A DNA stretch of 64,000 nucleotides from Amarolinea aalborgensis (GTDB lineage Bacteria > Chloroflexota > Anaerolineae > SSC4 > Amarolineaceae): positions 77,070 to 141,069 of the forward strand of contig NZ_UETR01000010.1 in the NCBI RefSeq assembly GCF_900491745.1. Reading direction: 5' to 3'. The notes under the pieces were generated by a model. That model did not search any database, was not told the origin of the DNA, and was given only the letters and a program-made list of their open reading frames with translations. Position 1 is the stretch's first letter, and every line of letters starts with the position of its first letter. Made by a program: the position numbers and the translations under genes. Shown piece by piece: positions 39,501 to 44,804 of the stretch.

Positions 39501-40264
39501 GTCAACTGGGCCGCGCCGTTGACGAGCTGAGCCTGGCCGCGCAAGAAGCACAGGAAGCTGGCTTTCTGTTCGGTCGGGTCTATACGCGCTTGATGTTGGC
39601 CCTCACTTACAGCGAGTTGGGGATGATCGAAGCCGCGCTCGGGGCCGCGACCGAGGCCGTGTCCCTGGCGACGGAGCAGATGGCGCAGCTCGCTGTGCCC
39701 AGCCAGGCCCTGCTGCTCTTTTTGGGCGTGCGGGCGGGCCGGCCAGACGCCCCGTTGGCGTCCCGGCTGGGCCAACACCAGGATGACGACGGCATGTCCA
39801 ACGCCCTGCAATTCTACTTCTTGGGCCTGGCGATGGCGACCTGGGCGCTGCACCAGGGCAACGCGCAGGAAGCGTTGACCCTGTCTGAAGCGATGCTGGC
39901 GCGCACCACGGCGGCCGGTGCGGCCACGTGGGCGGTTGATGCGGCGCTGCTGCGCGCGGAGGCGCTGCTTGCCCTGGATCGCCGCGAGGAGGCCTTTGCC
40001 CAGTTGCAGCAGGCCGAGGCCGCCGTGGAGGCGATGCAGTTGCACCGCGCGCAATGGCACGTGCTGCTGGCCCTGGCCGATTTAGAGGAATCGCGTGGAG
40101 AACACCCGCAGGCCCAGCAGCATCGCGGCCGCGCCCGCGCGGAGATTGAAGTCATTCTTGCCAACACCTCACGCCCCGACCAGCAAGCTGCTTTCCTGGC
40201 CCAGCCGAAGGTGCGCCGCCTGCTGGAGACTGCAGCCTCTGCCGGTCCGCCCGCCAACGGATGA
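36518..40264 (+). CDS. zinc-ribbon, class III cyclase, STAND-type ATPase and TPR protein (copy 2)
   Basis: A paralog of the preceding gene, 1248 residues from ATG 36518 (a TTG two codons earlier is possible). It has the same order of parts: zinc ribbons in the first 50 residues (CSICQ, CRQCG, CPRCG, CDHCG), cyclase core with LFCDVKGST, ARLMGDG and YTALGDAINLAARME, ATPase with GEAGLGKSR near 350 and LVLDDLHWAD near 478, and a TPR-rich C-terminus. The cyclase part is much more similar between the copies than the TPR part, as if inputs diverged while the output stayed the same. No terminator with a U-tract follows. Confidence 0.9.
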   Translation: MICSICQTPNRDGAHFCRQCGALLSGQCPRCGAAAPPNANYCDHCGLPLSPRSQATWWLERPSASAQPWERSTDSPASPRAVEAAPTPTAAQPALQQYIPKELLAKLEAAQARGAMLGERRIVTMLFCDVKGSTRAAAELDPEEWSEVINGAFELMIRPVYQYEGMVARLMGDGILAFFGAPIAHEDDPQRAVLAGLEILRGLAGVRDKVQRQWGIDLDARVGINTGLVVVGAVGSDLRVEYTALGDAINLAARMEQTAAPGTVQVAEATYRLVAAHFEFKDLGEVQVKGKDQPVRAYQVLSRRTVAGADRNAPEVLSPLVGRGQELATLIDRVETVQAGRGAIVALIGEAGLGKSRLLHETIAAWQARQEAPSNCYEIAALSYESMQAYGLVRRLMRRALDITAETEPAEARARIADTVSQLAADSPALLQQAIETLFGVSATDGQPPLEGEGLKRQLFAAVELIWRQQMRQRPLLLVLDDLHWADSASLELLGHLFSLAEREAVLFMVALRPDRASPAWRTVQATEADHPHLTTEIALRPLPAHESLALVEELLGAARLPARFSAAILARAEGNPLFVEEIVRALHERGDHASAAGASLDLPATLQALLTARLDRLDEPLRHVLQLASVLGRTFSYRVLRRLVNGGDTLDEQLISLQRMGLILESARRPEREYSFQQTLIQEAVYSTILLRQRRKYHELAARAIEEIFGERLAELAPVLARHFDEAHVADRAVEYYWRAGAAAMRLYATAEALVHFDRGVALIGANPDLPTELAVRVYDERGRALELCSRFEEARQNFLDLEQLALVRRDARAELAALTAQGRLHSGINPLYDPTAAHALAERARALAHDMGDRTAEVEILWNLMNQERFAEGRLQQAVVYGEQALALARTLGSLNLLPYIVNDLGDVYGSIGEFRRSLELLAEARSLWRSLGNEPMLADSLTGSGVWTGVVGDHEAALTYLDEAMAISERIKNIWGKAYSRGIRGWILFDLGQLGRAVDELSLAAQEAQEAGFLFGRVYTRLMLALTYSELGMIEAALGAATEAVSLATEQMAQLAVPSQALLLFLGVRAGRPDAPLASRLGQHQDDDGMSNALQFYFLGLAMATWALHQGNAQEALTLSEAMLARTTAAGAATWAVDAALLRAEALLALDRREEAFAQLQQAEAAVEAMQLHRAQWHVLLALADLEESRGEHPQAQQHRGRARAEIEVILANTSRPDQQAAFLAQPKVRRLLETAASAGPPANG

Positions 40265-40319
40265 GCGCGTGGGGAGCGTGGGAGGTCAGAGCGCGGCCAA
40301 TTCGACACGGCAATCTTCA

Positions 40320-40360
40320 TTTCGTGCATATTTGCATTCCAACTGCAAATATGCACGAAA
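40320..40360. repeat. perfect 17-bp inverted repeat
   Basis: TTTCGTGCATATTTGCA (40320-40336) and TGCAAATATGCACGAAA (40344-40360) are exact reverse complements around TTCCAAC. It is AT-rich compared with its surroundings. There is no T-run beyond the stem, so it is more like a protein-binding or recombination site than a terminator. Confidence 0.88.
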
Positions 40361-40421
40361 GACAAGCCGGCTACGGTACTCCGGAGTGGGAAGATCAGCT
40401 GGTTCACTCGGGTGCATTTCA

Positions 40422-40498
40422 ATTTCCGGGCATAGTCCACCATGCAATCGTTGCCGCGACTCCAGGGCTTGCTTGCAAGCGCCAGGTCGCCGGTTCGG
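40422..40498 (+). repeat. duplicate of the hicA 3' end and downstream DNA (copy 1)
   Basis: These 77 bp match 41609-41685 at 72 positions. The matching stretch begins inside the last codons of hicA in copy 2 and includes an in-register TAG. Copy 1 has no toxin gene in front of it. The stretch also contains GCTTGCTTGCAAGC and a tRNA T-arm-like GGTCGCCGGTTCG. Confidence 0.85.
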
Positions 40499-40602
40499 CT
40501 TCGACGTGAGCTCGGCGGAACGGCCCCCCATTTGAGATGCATCCGAGTGAACGTCCCGTAGGGGCGCCTTGACTTGAGACCGACGACGTTCCCCGCGCCC
40601 GT

Positions 40603-40745
40603 CGTCCCGTTAGGGACGATTGAATGAGGGTATCCCCCGCGTATCCTGGGCGATACCGCGACCACGGGGGAGGAGGTCAACCGTCCCTACGGGACGGACG
40701 CGGATGGCGCGATTATGGCTAAGGTCAGCTGTCCCTACGGGACAG
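40603..40745. repeat. three short GTCCC/GGGAC palindromes
   Basis: CGTCCCGTTAGGGACG (40603-40618), CCGTCCCTACGGGACGG (40681-40697) and CTGTCCCTACGGGACAG (40729-40745). The spacing is uneven (about 78 and 48 bp), so this is a REP-like cluster, not a CRISPR array. Confidence 0.75.
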
Positions 40746-40855
40746 ATTTCCCCTCCCATGAGAATAGACGCATCACTCACGAGCAGCGTTTACGGCTGAG
40801 AGTCGAGCGCAGAATTACCCATCACCTTCGAACCAAGATCAATCCATCACGGCGC

Positions 40856-40888
40856 ACGGGGCTGGCGTCTATGCGACGCCAGCCCCGT
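40856..40888. repeat. palindromic element, copy A
   Basis: ACGGGGCTGGCGTC, loop TATGC, then GACGCCAGCCCCGT: 14-bp perfect arms. Related copies lie at 42505-42535 and 44771-44795. The DNA after copies A and B also matches (GTCAAGCGGTGG then TGCGGTCA). Confidence 0.88.
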
Positions 40889-40955
40889 ATAGGTCAAGCG
40901 GTGGGTGCGGTCAACTGATCCCCATTTGGCGAGTCGCGCCAAGATCGCACTGATA

Positions 40956-41040
40956 CGCCAAACCCGCTCAAGCGGGTTGCGTTGGCGGCAACCTGCCTCG
41001 GCAGGTTTGTGGCATCAGCCCGTGAATTCATTCATGGGCT
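40956..41040. repeat. three-hairpin element
   Basis: Three adjacent stems: AACCCGCT/AGCGGGTT (40961-40978), AACCTGCC/GGCAGGTT (40990-41007) and AGCCCGTGAA/TTCATGGGCT (41017-41040). CGCCAA/TTGGCG encloses the first. Elements of this look accompany IS200/IS605-type remnants in some genomes, but no transposase is visible. Confidence 0.65.
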
Positions 41041-41058
41041 GGACGCGGGCGCACGCTG

Positions 41059-41087
41059 TTGCCACAACCAGGCCCACATGGTAAAAT
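41059..41087 (+). promoter_or_regulatory. hicBA promoter
   Basis: TTGCCA (41059-41064), 17-bp spacer, TAAAAT (41082-41087). The surrounding 43 bp (41045-41087) are 40/43 identical to 49988-50030, the promoter of another toxin-antitoxin-type unit. Confidence 0.85.
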
Positions 41088-41131
41088 CGAGCCATATCCG
41101 ATTTCGATATCGCGTTTGAAAGGTGCACTTG

Positions 41132-41404
41132 ATGAGCGAGTTGATCTTGTCCATTAGCATCGAGCCGTTAGAAGAAGGCGGTTATCTCGCAACCAGCGAT
41201 GATCTACAGGGACTGATTGCCCAGGGCCGCACGATGGCGGAAACCCTGGAAATCGCACAGGATGTGGCGCGCAAGTTGATCGAGTCTTATCTGGAGCACG
41301 GGGATCCATTGCCTCCGAAGGTCGCCGCCGCACTTAACCAAACGCAGCGACGAACCAGGATCAGAATTCCTGTAGGCTTTGCTCCTGAGGCAGTCGGGGC
41401 ATGA
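41132..41404 (+). CDS. hicB: HicB-like antitoxin
   Basis: A 90-residue antitoxin that should bind and block the adjacent HicA toxin. SELILSISIEPLEEGGYLATSDDLQGLIAQGRTMAETLEIAQDVARKLIESYLEHGDPLP is the degraded RNase-H-like HicB domain. No separate DNA-binding domain is evident, so autoregulation would rely on the C-terminal basic segment or on another protein. ATG 41132 is preferred over GTG 41123 because GAAAGG lies eight bases upstream of it. It overlaps hicA by four bases (ATGA). The order hicB-hicA is the less common one. Confidence 0.9.
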   Translation: MSELILSISIEPLEEGGYLATSDDLQGLIAQGRTMAETLEIAQDVARKLIESYLEHGDPLPPKVAAALNQTQRRTRIRIPVGFAPEAVGA

Positions 41405-41622
41405 GCCGGCTGCCTTCACTCACCTATCGCGAGGTAATCGCTGGACTGCGCCGGGCTGGGTTTGTGTTTGATCGCCAGGCCAAAGGGAGTCACGAAATCT
41501 GGTACAACCCAGAGACTCATAGGCGCACCACGGTACCGAACCATCCCGGGGAGATCGCGAAAGGCACACTGCGCGCCATCATTCGAGAAGCCGGCCTGTC
41601 GGTGGACGATTTCCTGGCATAG
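41401..41622 (+). CDS. hicA: HicA-like mRNA interferase toxin
   Basis: A 73-residue double-stranded-RNA-binding-fold toxin that cleaves mRNA. TYREVIAGLRRAGFVFDRQAKGSHEIWYN contains the catalytic His in KGSHEIW, and RRTTVPNHPGEIAKGTLRAIIREAGLSVDDFL matches the rest of the family. Its start overlaps the hicB stop. The last four codons and stop lie in the 77-bp repeat also found at 40422, so the gene end has been copied or the upstream copy lost. Confidence 0.92.
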   Translation: MSRLPSLTYREVIAGLRRAGFVFDRQAKGSHEIWYNPETHRRTTVPNHPGEIAKGTLRAIIREAGLSVDDFLA

Positions 41623-41685
41623 TCCACCATGCAATCGTTGCAGCGATTCCAGTGCTTGCTTGCAAGCGTCAGGTCGCCGGTTCGG
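41609..41685 (+). repeat. 77-bp repeat at the hicA 3' end (copy 2)
   Basis: The partner of 40422-40498 (72/77 identical). It begins 14 bp before the end of hicA and extends 63 bp beyond the stop. Confidence 0.85.
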
Positions 41686-41722
41686 CCCCCAGGTTAAAAT
41701 GCACCCGGTTCACTCAGGATGC

Positions 41723-41751
41723 TTGGCAGGAACTGCGCCGTATGTTACAAT
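41723..41751 (+). promoter_or_regulatory. vapBC promoter
   Basis: TTGGCA (41723-41728), a 17-bp spacer and TACAAT (41746-41751), about 50 bp before the antitoxin start. Confidence 0.85.
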
Positions 41752-41801
41752 CAACCTGTGACAGCGGAGGTAGTTAGGTGAATGAAAATGAGGTGAGGTG
41801 A

Positions 41802-42044
41802 ATGGAAGCGGGAAATATCGTGCATGAAATGGCATCGTTACCACCACAGGCTCAACAGGAAGTTCTGGATTTTGTGGCCTTTTTGAAGACCCGTTATGCA
41901 ACTAAACCTCTGGCCTGGAAAGCGAAACGAACTAAGCTGGCAGATGAGCCTTTCATTGGAATGTGGCAAGGGCGTGAGGACATGCGTGATAGCACAGCCT
42001 GGGTTCGGGATCACCGGCAACGTGAATGGGGGAACAACGCATGA
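41802..42044 (+). CDS. VapB-like antitoxin (DUF2281 type)
   Basis: An 80-residue protein whose first half, VHEMASLPPQAQQEVLDFVAFLKTRYA, matches the short DUF2281 antitoxins found in front of PIN toxins. The rest (DEPFIGMWQGREDMRDSTAWVRDHRQREW) is the toxin-binding tail, typical of this group. GAGGTGAGGTGA precedes the ATG. Its stop overlaps the PIN-gene start by four bases (ATGA). Confidence 0.85.
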   Translation: MEAGNIVHEMASLPPQAQQEVLDFVAFLKTRYATKPLAWKAKRTKLADEPFIGMWQGREDMRDSTAWVRDHRQREWGNNA

Positions 42045-42445
42045 ATGCGTTGACCATCGTTGATAGTGATGTTTTGATTGATGCAGCACAAAAAATCGAA
42101 GCGGCAATTGACTGCCTGGCACGAATCGAGAATCAATCTGTCCTGGCCGTAAGCGTGATAACTCAGATGGAATTGATCGTGGGTTGTCGGAATAAGGCCG
42201 AGCTGCGCCACACTGAGCGCTTCTTGCAACGGTTTCGGGTTATCAAACTGAGTGAAACGATGTGCGACACGGCACTTGACCTTGTTCGTGAGTATCGGCT
42301 GAGCGATGGGCTGCTGATTCCTGATTCTCTGATTGCAGCCACTGCCATCGTCTTGAACCAACCATTCGTTACCAAGAATCAACGCGATTATCGTTTCATC
42401 CACGGACTGCATTTGTTGTCTTATCCCGGACTCAACGATCAATGA
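42041..42445 (+). CDS. VapC-like PIN-domain ribonuclease toxin
   Basis: A 134-residue PIN domain. Acidic metal-binding residues are seen in VDSDVLIDA (near 7-15), ITQMELIVG (near 39-47) and LIPDSLIAATA (near 93-103), and TKNQRDYRFIHGLHLL ends the fold. VapC toxins cleave tRNA or rRNA. The start at 42041 (GGGGGAA upstream) overlaps the antitoxin stop. The motif set looks complete, so the toxin should be active. Confidence 0.92.
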   Translation: MNALTIVDSDVLIDAAQKIEAAIDCLARIENQSVLAVSVITQMELIVGCRNKAELRHTERFLQRFRVIKLSETMCDTALDLVREYRLSDGLLIPDSLIAATAIVLNQPFVTKNQRDYRFIHGLHLLSYPGLNDQ

Positions 42446-42504
42446 CCTCGACGTTGGTCTGTTGGTGTGGGCGTGAAGTTCATTGGACGATAGGGCAAAC
42501 CACA

Positions 42505-42535
42505 CGGGGCTGGAGTCTATGAGACTCCAGCCCCG
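42505..42535. repeat. palindromic element, copy B
   Basis: CGGGGCTGGAGTC, loop TATGA, GACTCCAGCCCCG: 13-bp perfect arms. The following GTCAAGCGGTGG and TGCGGTCA match the flank of copy A. Confidence 0.88.
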
Positions 42536-42576
42536 CCCGCGTCAAGCGGTGGTTGCGGTCAGTCACCCGCCTGCTA

Positions 42577-42650
42577 GCGCCCCATGCCGCCGGAACTTCA
42601 TCCTCGCTGTAGAATGTAATATCGCTCTCTTGGCCGTCACGCAGACCTGC
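42577..42650 (-). pseudogene. possible remnant of an FtsK-type gene 3' end
   Basis: On the minus strand this stretch can be read as ITFYSEDEVPAAWGA, resembling ALFYSEDEGRLEKF near the C-terminus of the intact FtsK-type gene. TTCATCCTCGCTGTAGAA is shared at DNA level. Like the intact gene end, it lies next to a palindromic element. The match is short. Confidence 0.4.
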
Positions 42651-42651
42651 A

Positions 42652-44208
42652 TCAAATGGTAGACTTGAAGGGCTGGCGGCAGTGTTTGCACATCTTGGCG
42701 TCGCTGCGCACGTATCCACCGCAGTTCGAGCACTGCCAGGTATTCGGTTGCGCGCCTGGCACAAGATGGGCGTCCGGAGGGGGAGCCGCGGACACGGCCG
42801 CCTTGGCTTGCTGCCAGGTCTCAGCGCTGTTTGGATTCTCCTGTGCAATCTTTTCGAAAATGGCGTGCGTGCTTTGCGCGAGCGTTGGCAATTCCCCCTT
42901 GTCACGCGCACTGAGATAAGCCCGATAGAATTCCGTGAAACCGGGCATCTGCGGCTCAGCCGCGGCCATTTCGTCGAAGTATTGTTTTGCGCTCTTGGCT
43001 CGCTGCTTCGGGTTCTTAATTCGATTTACCGCTACGATCACGCCACCTACAGGTGCCAATACTAAGCCGACAAGCAAGGGCAAGGCAATTGCCTCGTCGC
43101 CGCCGCCAATGGCAGCAGCAAGTATGAGTGCAATGGATATTCCAATCCATGTCAATATCCCCAACAATATGGCTACCAGATAGTTCGGTTTCGATCGTGT
43201 GTCGGCTTCAGTCCACGCTTTCGTAACCCCCTTGCCGTAAACGGCTTTAGCTGTGTCGAGATAGCTCTGGTAGGCAGATTGACGTTTCTCTGACTGAGCG
43301 ATGTGCGCTAGATCAGCTTCAGCTTCGGCATGGGCGCCAAGTGCCTTGAACAACCCTGCGCGCAACTTCAGGGTTTCTATGTCGTTCGGATTGAGTTCCA
43401 GGGCGGCGGAATAGTCGGTGAGAGCCTTGGTTTGTTCATTCTGATCGGTGTAGAACTGACCCCTGGCGCGCAAGTTGGCGACGCTCCGCCGAAGCGTGAT
43501 TGCCCTGGTGAAGTCATCCAACGCTTTGTTGGGAGCGCCTGTGAGGGCATACAATCGCCCACGCTCCCGGTAGTTATCCGCGTCGCCCGGCTGGATCGAG
43601 ATGGCTTGATTGATGTCGGACAGCGCGCGATCGTATTCACCAATCGAACGGAGTACCAAACAACGCGAGTAATAGAGAACCTCCCAGCCTGGTTCAAGCT
43701 GGATTGCCTTTGTGAAATCGCGTAACGCGTCGCTCGGCTGGTTTTGTTTATTGAAGGCTCGCCCCCTTAGATAGTACGAACTGGCAAAGGCATCGCCCAA
43801 AGCATCCCGATCCAGTTGAACGCGAGAGGTTTCTACTATTCGGATTGCCTCTGTTAGATCTTCGATGGCCTTGGCATACTGTTCACTAAGGTAGTAAGCC
43901 GTACCTCTGATCGAGTAGCCGTTAACCTTGGCTTCGGCAATCTCATTGGATATGAGGTGCTTAGTCGCGGTAGCGATCGCTTCTTCATAGAGGCCTTGAT
44001 CCATTTGAGCGCTGGTGGTCTTGATCGCTTGATTGAATGCTTCGATCTTAGCATTCTGCTGGGACATCCGTGAGGACCGGATCCCCAAACCGATGAGGGT
44101 ACCGACGCCTCCGGATATACTATCTGAGGAGGACACCTGCTGCAATCCCTGTTGCATACCACCCTGATCTTCTTCGTATTTGTTCTTGATTTCGCTGTAC
44201 GTTGACAT
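42652..44208 (-). CDS. TPR protein with two membrane helices and a C-terminal zinc ribbon
   Basis: A 518-residue protein. Residues about 55-320 contain at least six TPR units (QPSDALRDFTKAIQLEPGWE, YDRALSDINQAISIQPGDA, QTKALTDYSAALELNPNDI). Two hydrophobic helices follow (about 345-400; LVAILLGILTWIGISIALIL and LPLLVGLVLAPVGGVIVAV), then a charged region, and a final zinc ribbon CSNCGGYVRSDAKMCKHC (493-510). It would be a membrane-anchored adaptor that recruits partners through TPRs. It lies on the same strand as the WXG/FtsK genes, after a small zinc-ribbon gene, and may be an accessory part of that locus. Confidence 0.82.
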   Translation of the reverse strand: MSTYSEIKNKYEEDQGGMQQGLQQVSSSDSISGGVGTLIGLGIRSSRMSQQNAKIEAFNQAIKTTSAQMDQGLYEEAIATATKHLISNEIAEAKVNGYSIRGTAYYLSEQYAKAIEDLTEAIRIVETSRVQLDRDALGDAFASSYYLRGRAFNKQNQPSDALRDFTKAIQLEPGWEVLYYSRCLVLRSIGEYDRALSDINQAISIQPGDADNYRERGRLYALTGAPNKALDDFTRAITLRRSVANLRARGQFYTDQNEQTKALTDYSAALELNPNDIETLKLRAGLFKALGAHAEAEADLAHIAQSEKRQSAYQSYLDTAKAVYGKGVTKAWTEADTRSKPNYLVAILLGILTWIGISIALILAAAIGGGDEAIALPLLVGLVLAPVGGVIVAVNRIKNPKQRAKSAKQYFDEMAAAEPQMPGFTEFYRAYLSARDKGELPTLAQSTHAIFEKIAQENPNSAETWQQAKAAVSAAPPPDAHLVPGAQPNTWQCSNCGGYVRSDAKMCKHCRQPFKSTI

Positions 44209-44398
44209 GTTCCACCTTTATGTTTGCTACTTGGCGTAGCGCTTCCCAACCGTTCTTCACCTCGGTTGAAGTGTCATAATGATTTCCTGGCACAGTGGGC
44301 GATTCGATAGTCAACCAACTGACCTCTCCGGCAATTGGATGGCGCCTGATGATGAAAACCAGACCGCACCCAGACCCAAAAGCCCCACGGCGCGCAAC

Positions 44399-44590
44399 TT
44401 ACTTGTATACCCTCCCCACCACCCCATACCGCGTCGAGTGACATCTGGGGCACTCGCGCCCGCCATTGCTGCCTGGGCAGCGGTGACAAAATTCAGTGCG
44501 ACAGCTATCGCACTGGTAGATCTCCATGTGCGAAGCAAGCCAACTGTCGGGCTTACTGCCACAACGTGGACACTGATAGTAGTTTGCCAT
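44399..44590 (-). CDS. small double zinc-ribbon protein
   Basis: A 63-residue protein, MANYYQCPRCGSKPDSW..., with three CxxC pairs (CPRC, CDSC, CPRC) plus CHRC, so it should bind two zinc ions. GAGGAG lies seven bases upstream of the ATG, supporting a genuine gene despite its size. It lies between the TPR/zinc-ribbon gene and the FtsK-type ATPase gene on the same strand. Its role is unknown. Confidence 0.7.
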   Translation of the reverse strand: MANYYQCPRCGSKPDSWLASHMEIYQCDSCRTEFCHRCPGSNGGRECPRCHSTRYGVVGRVYK

Positions 44591-44653
44591 AGGATCTCCT
44601 CAAATCAATTGCACGAACCACCGCGGGTTCTCCAGATTCATATGTTTGAGCCA

Positions 44654-44753
44654 AACTGCGCCAGCACGCGCATTGTCTGTTCGAACTCCTGGCCGTACTT
44701 TTGATGCTCCTGGTCGCGCCAGGTGTCGCCCAGTAGGCGAAATTGGGCGTTCA
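44654..44753 (-). pseudogene. remnant of a WXG100-like gene
   Basis: These 100 bp match 49691-49790, inside the intact WXG100-like gene, at about 96 of 100 positions. They would encode its middle (RLLGDTWRDQEHQKYGQEF). The start, end and surrounding gene are missing, so it is a fragment left by duplication and deletion. Confidence 0.9.
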
Positions 44754-44770
44754 AGCAATACACAAGGAAC

Positions 44771-44795
44771 GGCTGACGTCTATGAGACGCCAGCC
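44771..44795. repeat. palindromic element, copy C (imperfect)
   Basis: GGCTGACGTC, loop TATGA, GACGCCAGCC: one mismatch in a 10-bp stem. It lies just beyond the FtsK-type gene stop and next to the WXG remnant. Confidence 0.7.
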
Positions 44796-44804
44796 TTGCG
44801 TGCG

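Larger units (their letters stand above)
40265..41131. other. 867-bp repeat-rich intergenic island
   Basis: No convincing gene is visible. It contains a perfect 17-bp inverted repeat, a copy of the hicA 3' end, three short GTCCC/GGGAC palindromes, a 33-bp palindrome, a three-hairpin element and, at its right end, the hicBA promoter. It looks like a hot spot for small mobile or repeat elements. Confidence 0.7.

Noticed and set aside
38516..40060. 514-codon open frame opposite the second cyclase protein
   Set aside because: Antisense shadow of TPR coding sequence, without start signals.
40470..40500. tRNA gene or tRNA 3' end
   Set aside because: AGGTCGCCGGTTCG resembles a T-arm, but the anticodon arm has only a two-base loop and no acceptor stem can be formed. 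At most it is a decayed fragment.
40603..40745. CRISPR array
   Set aside because: Only three short palindromes with unequal spacing, and no cas genes in the window.
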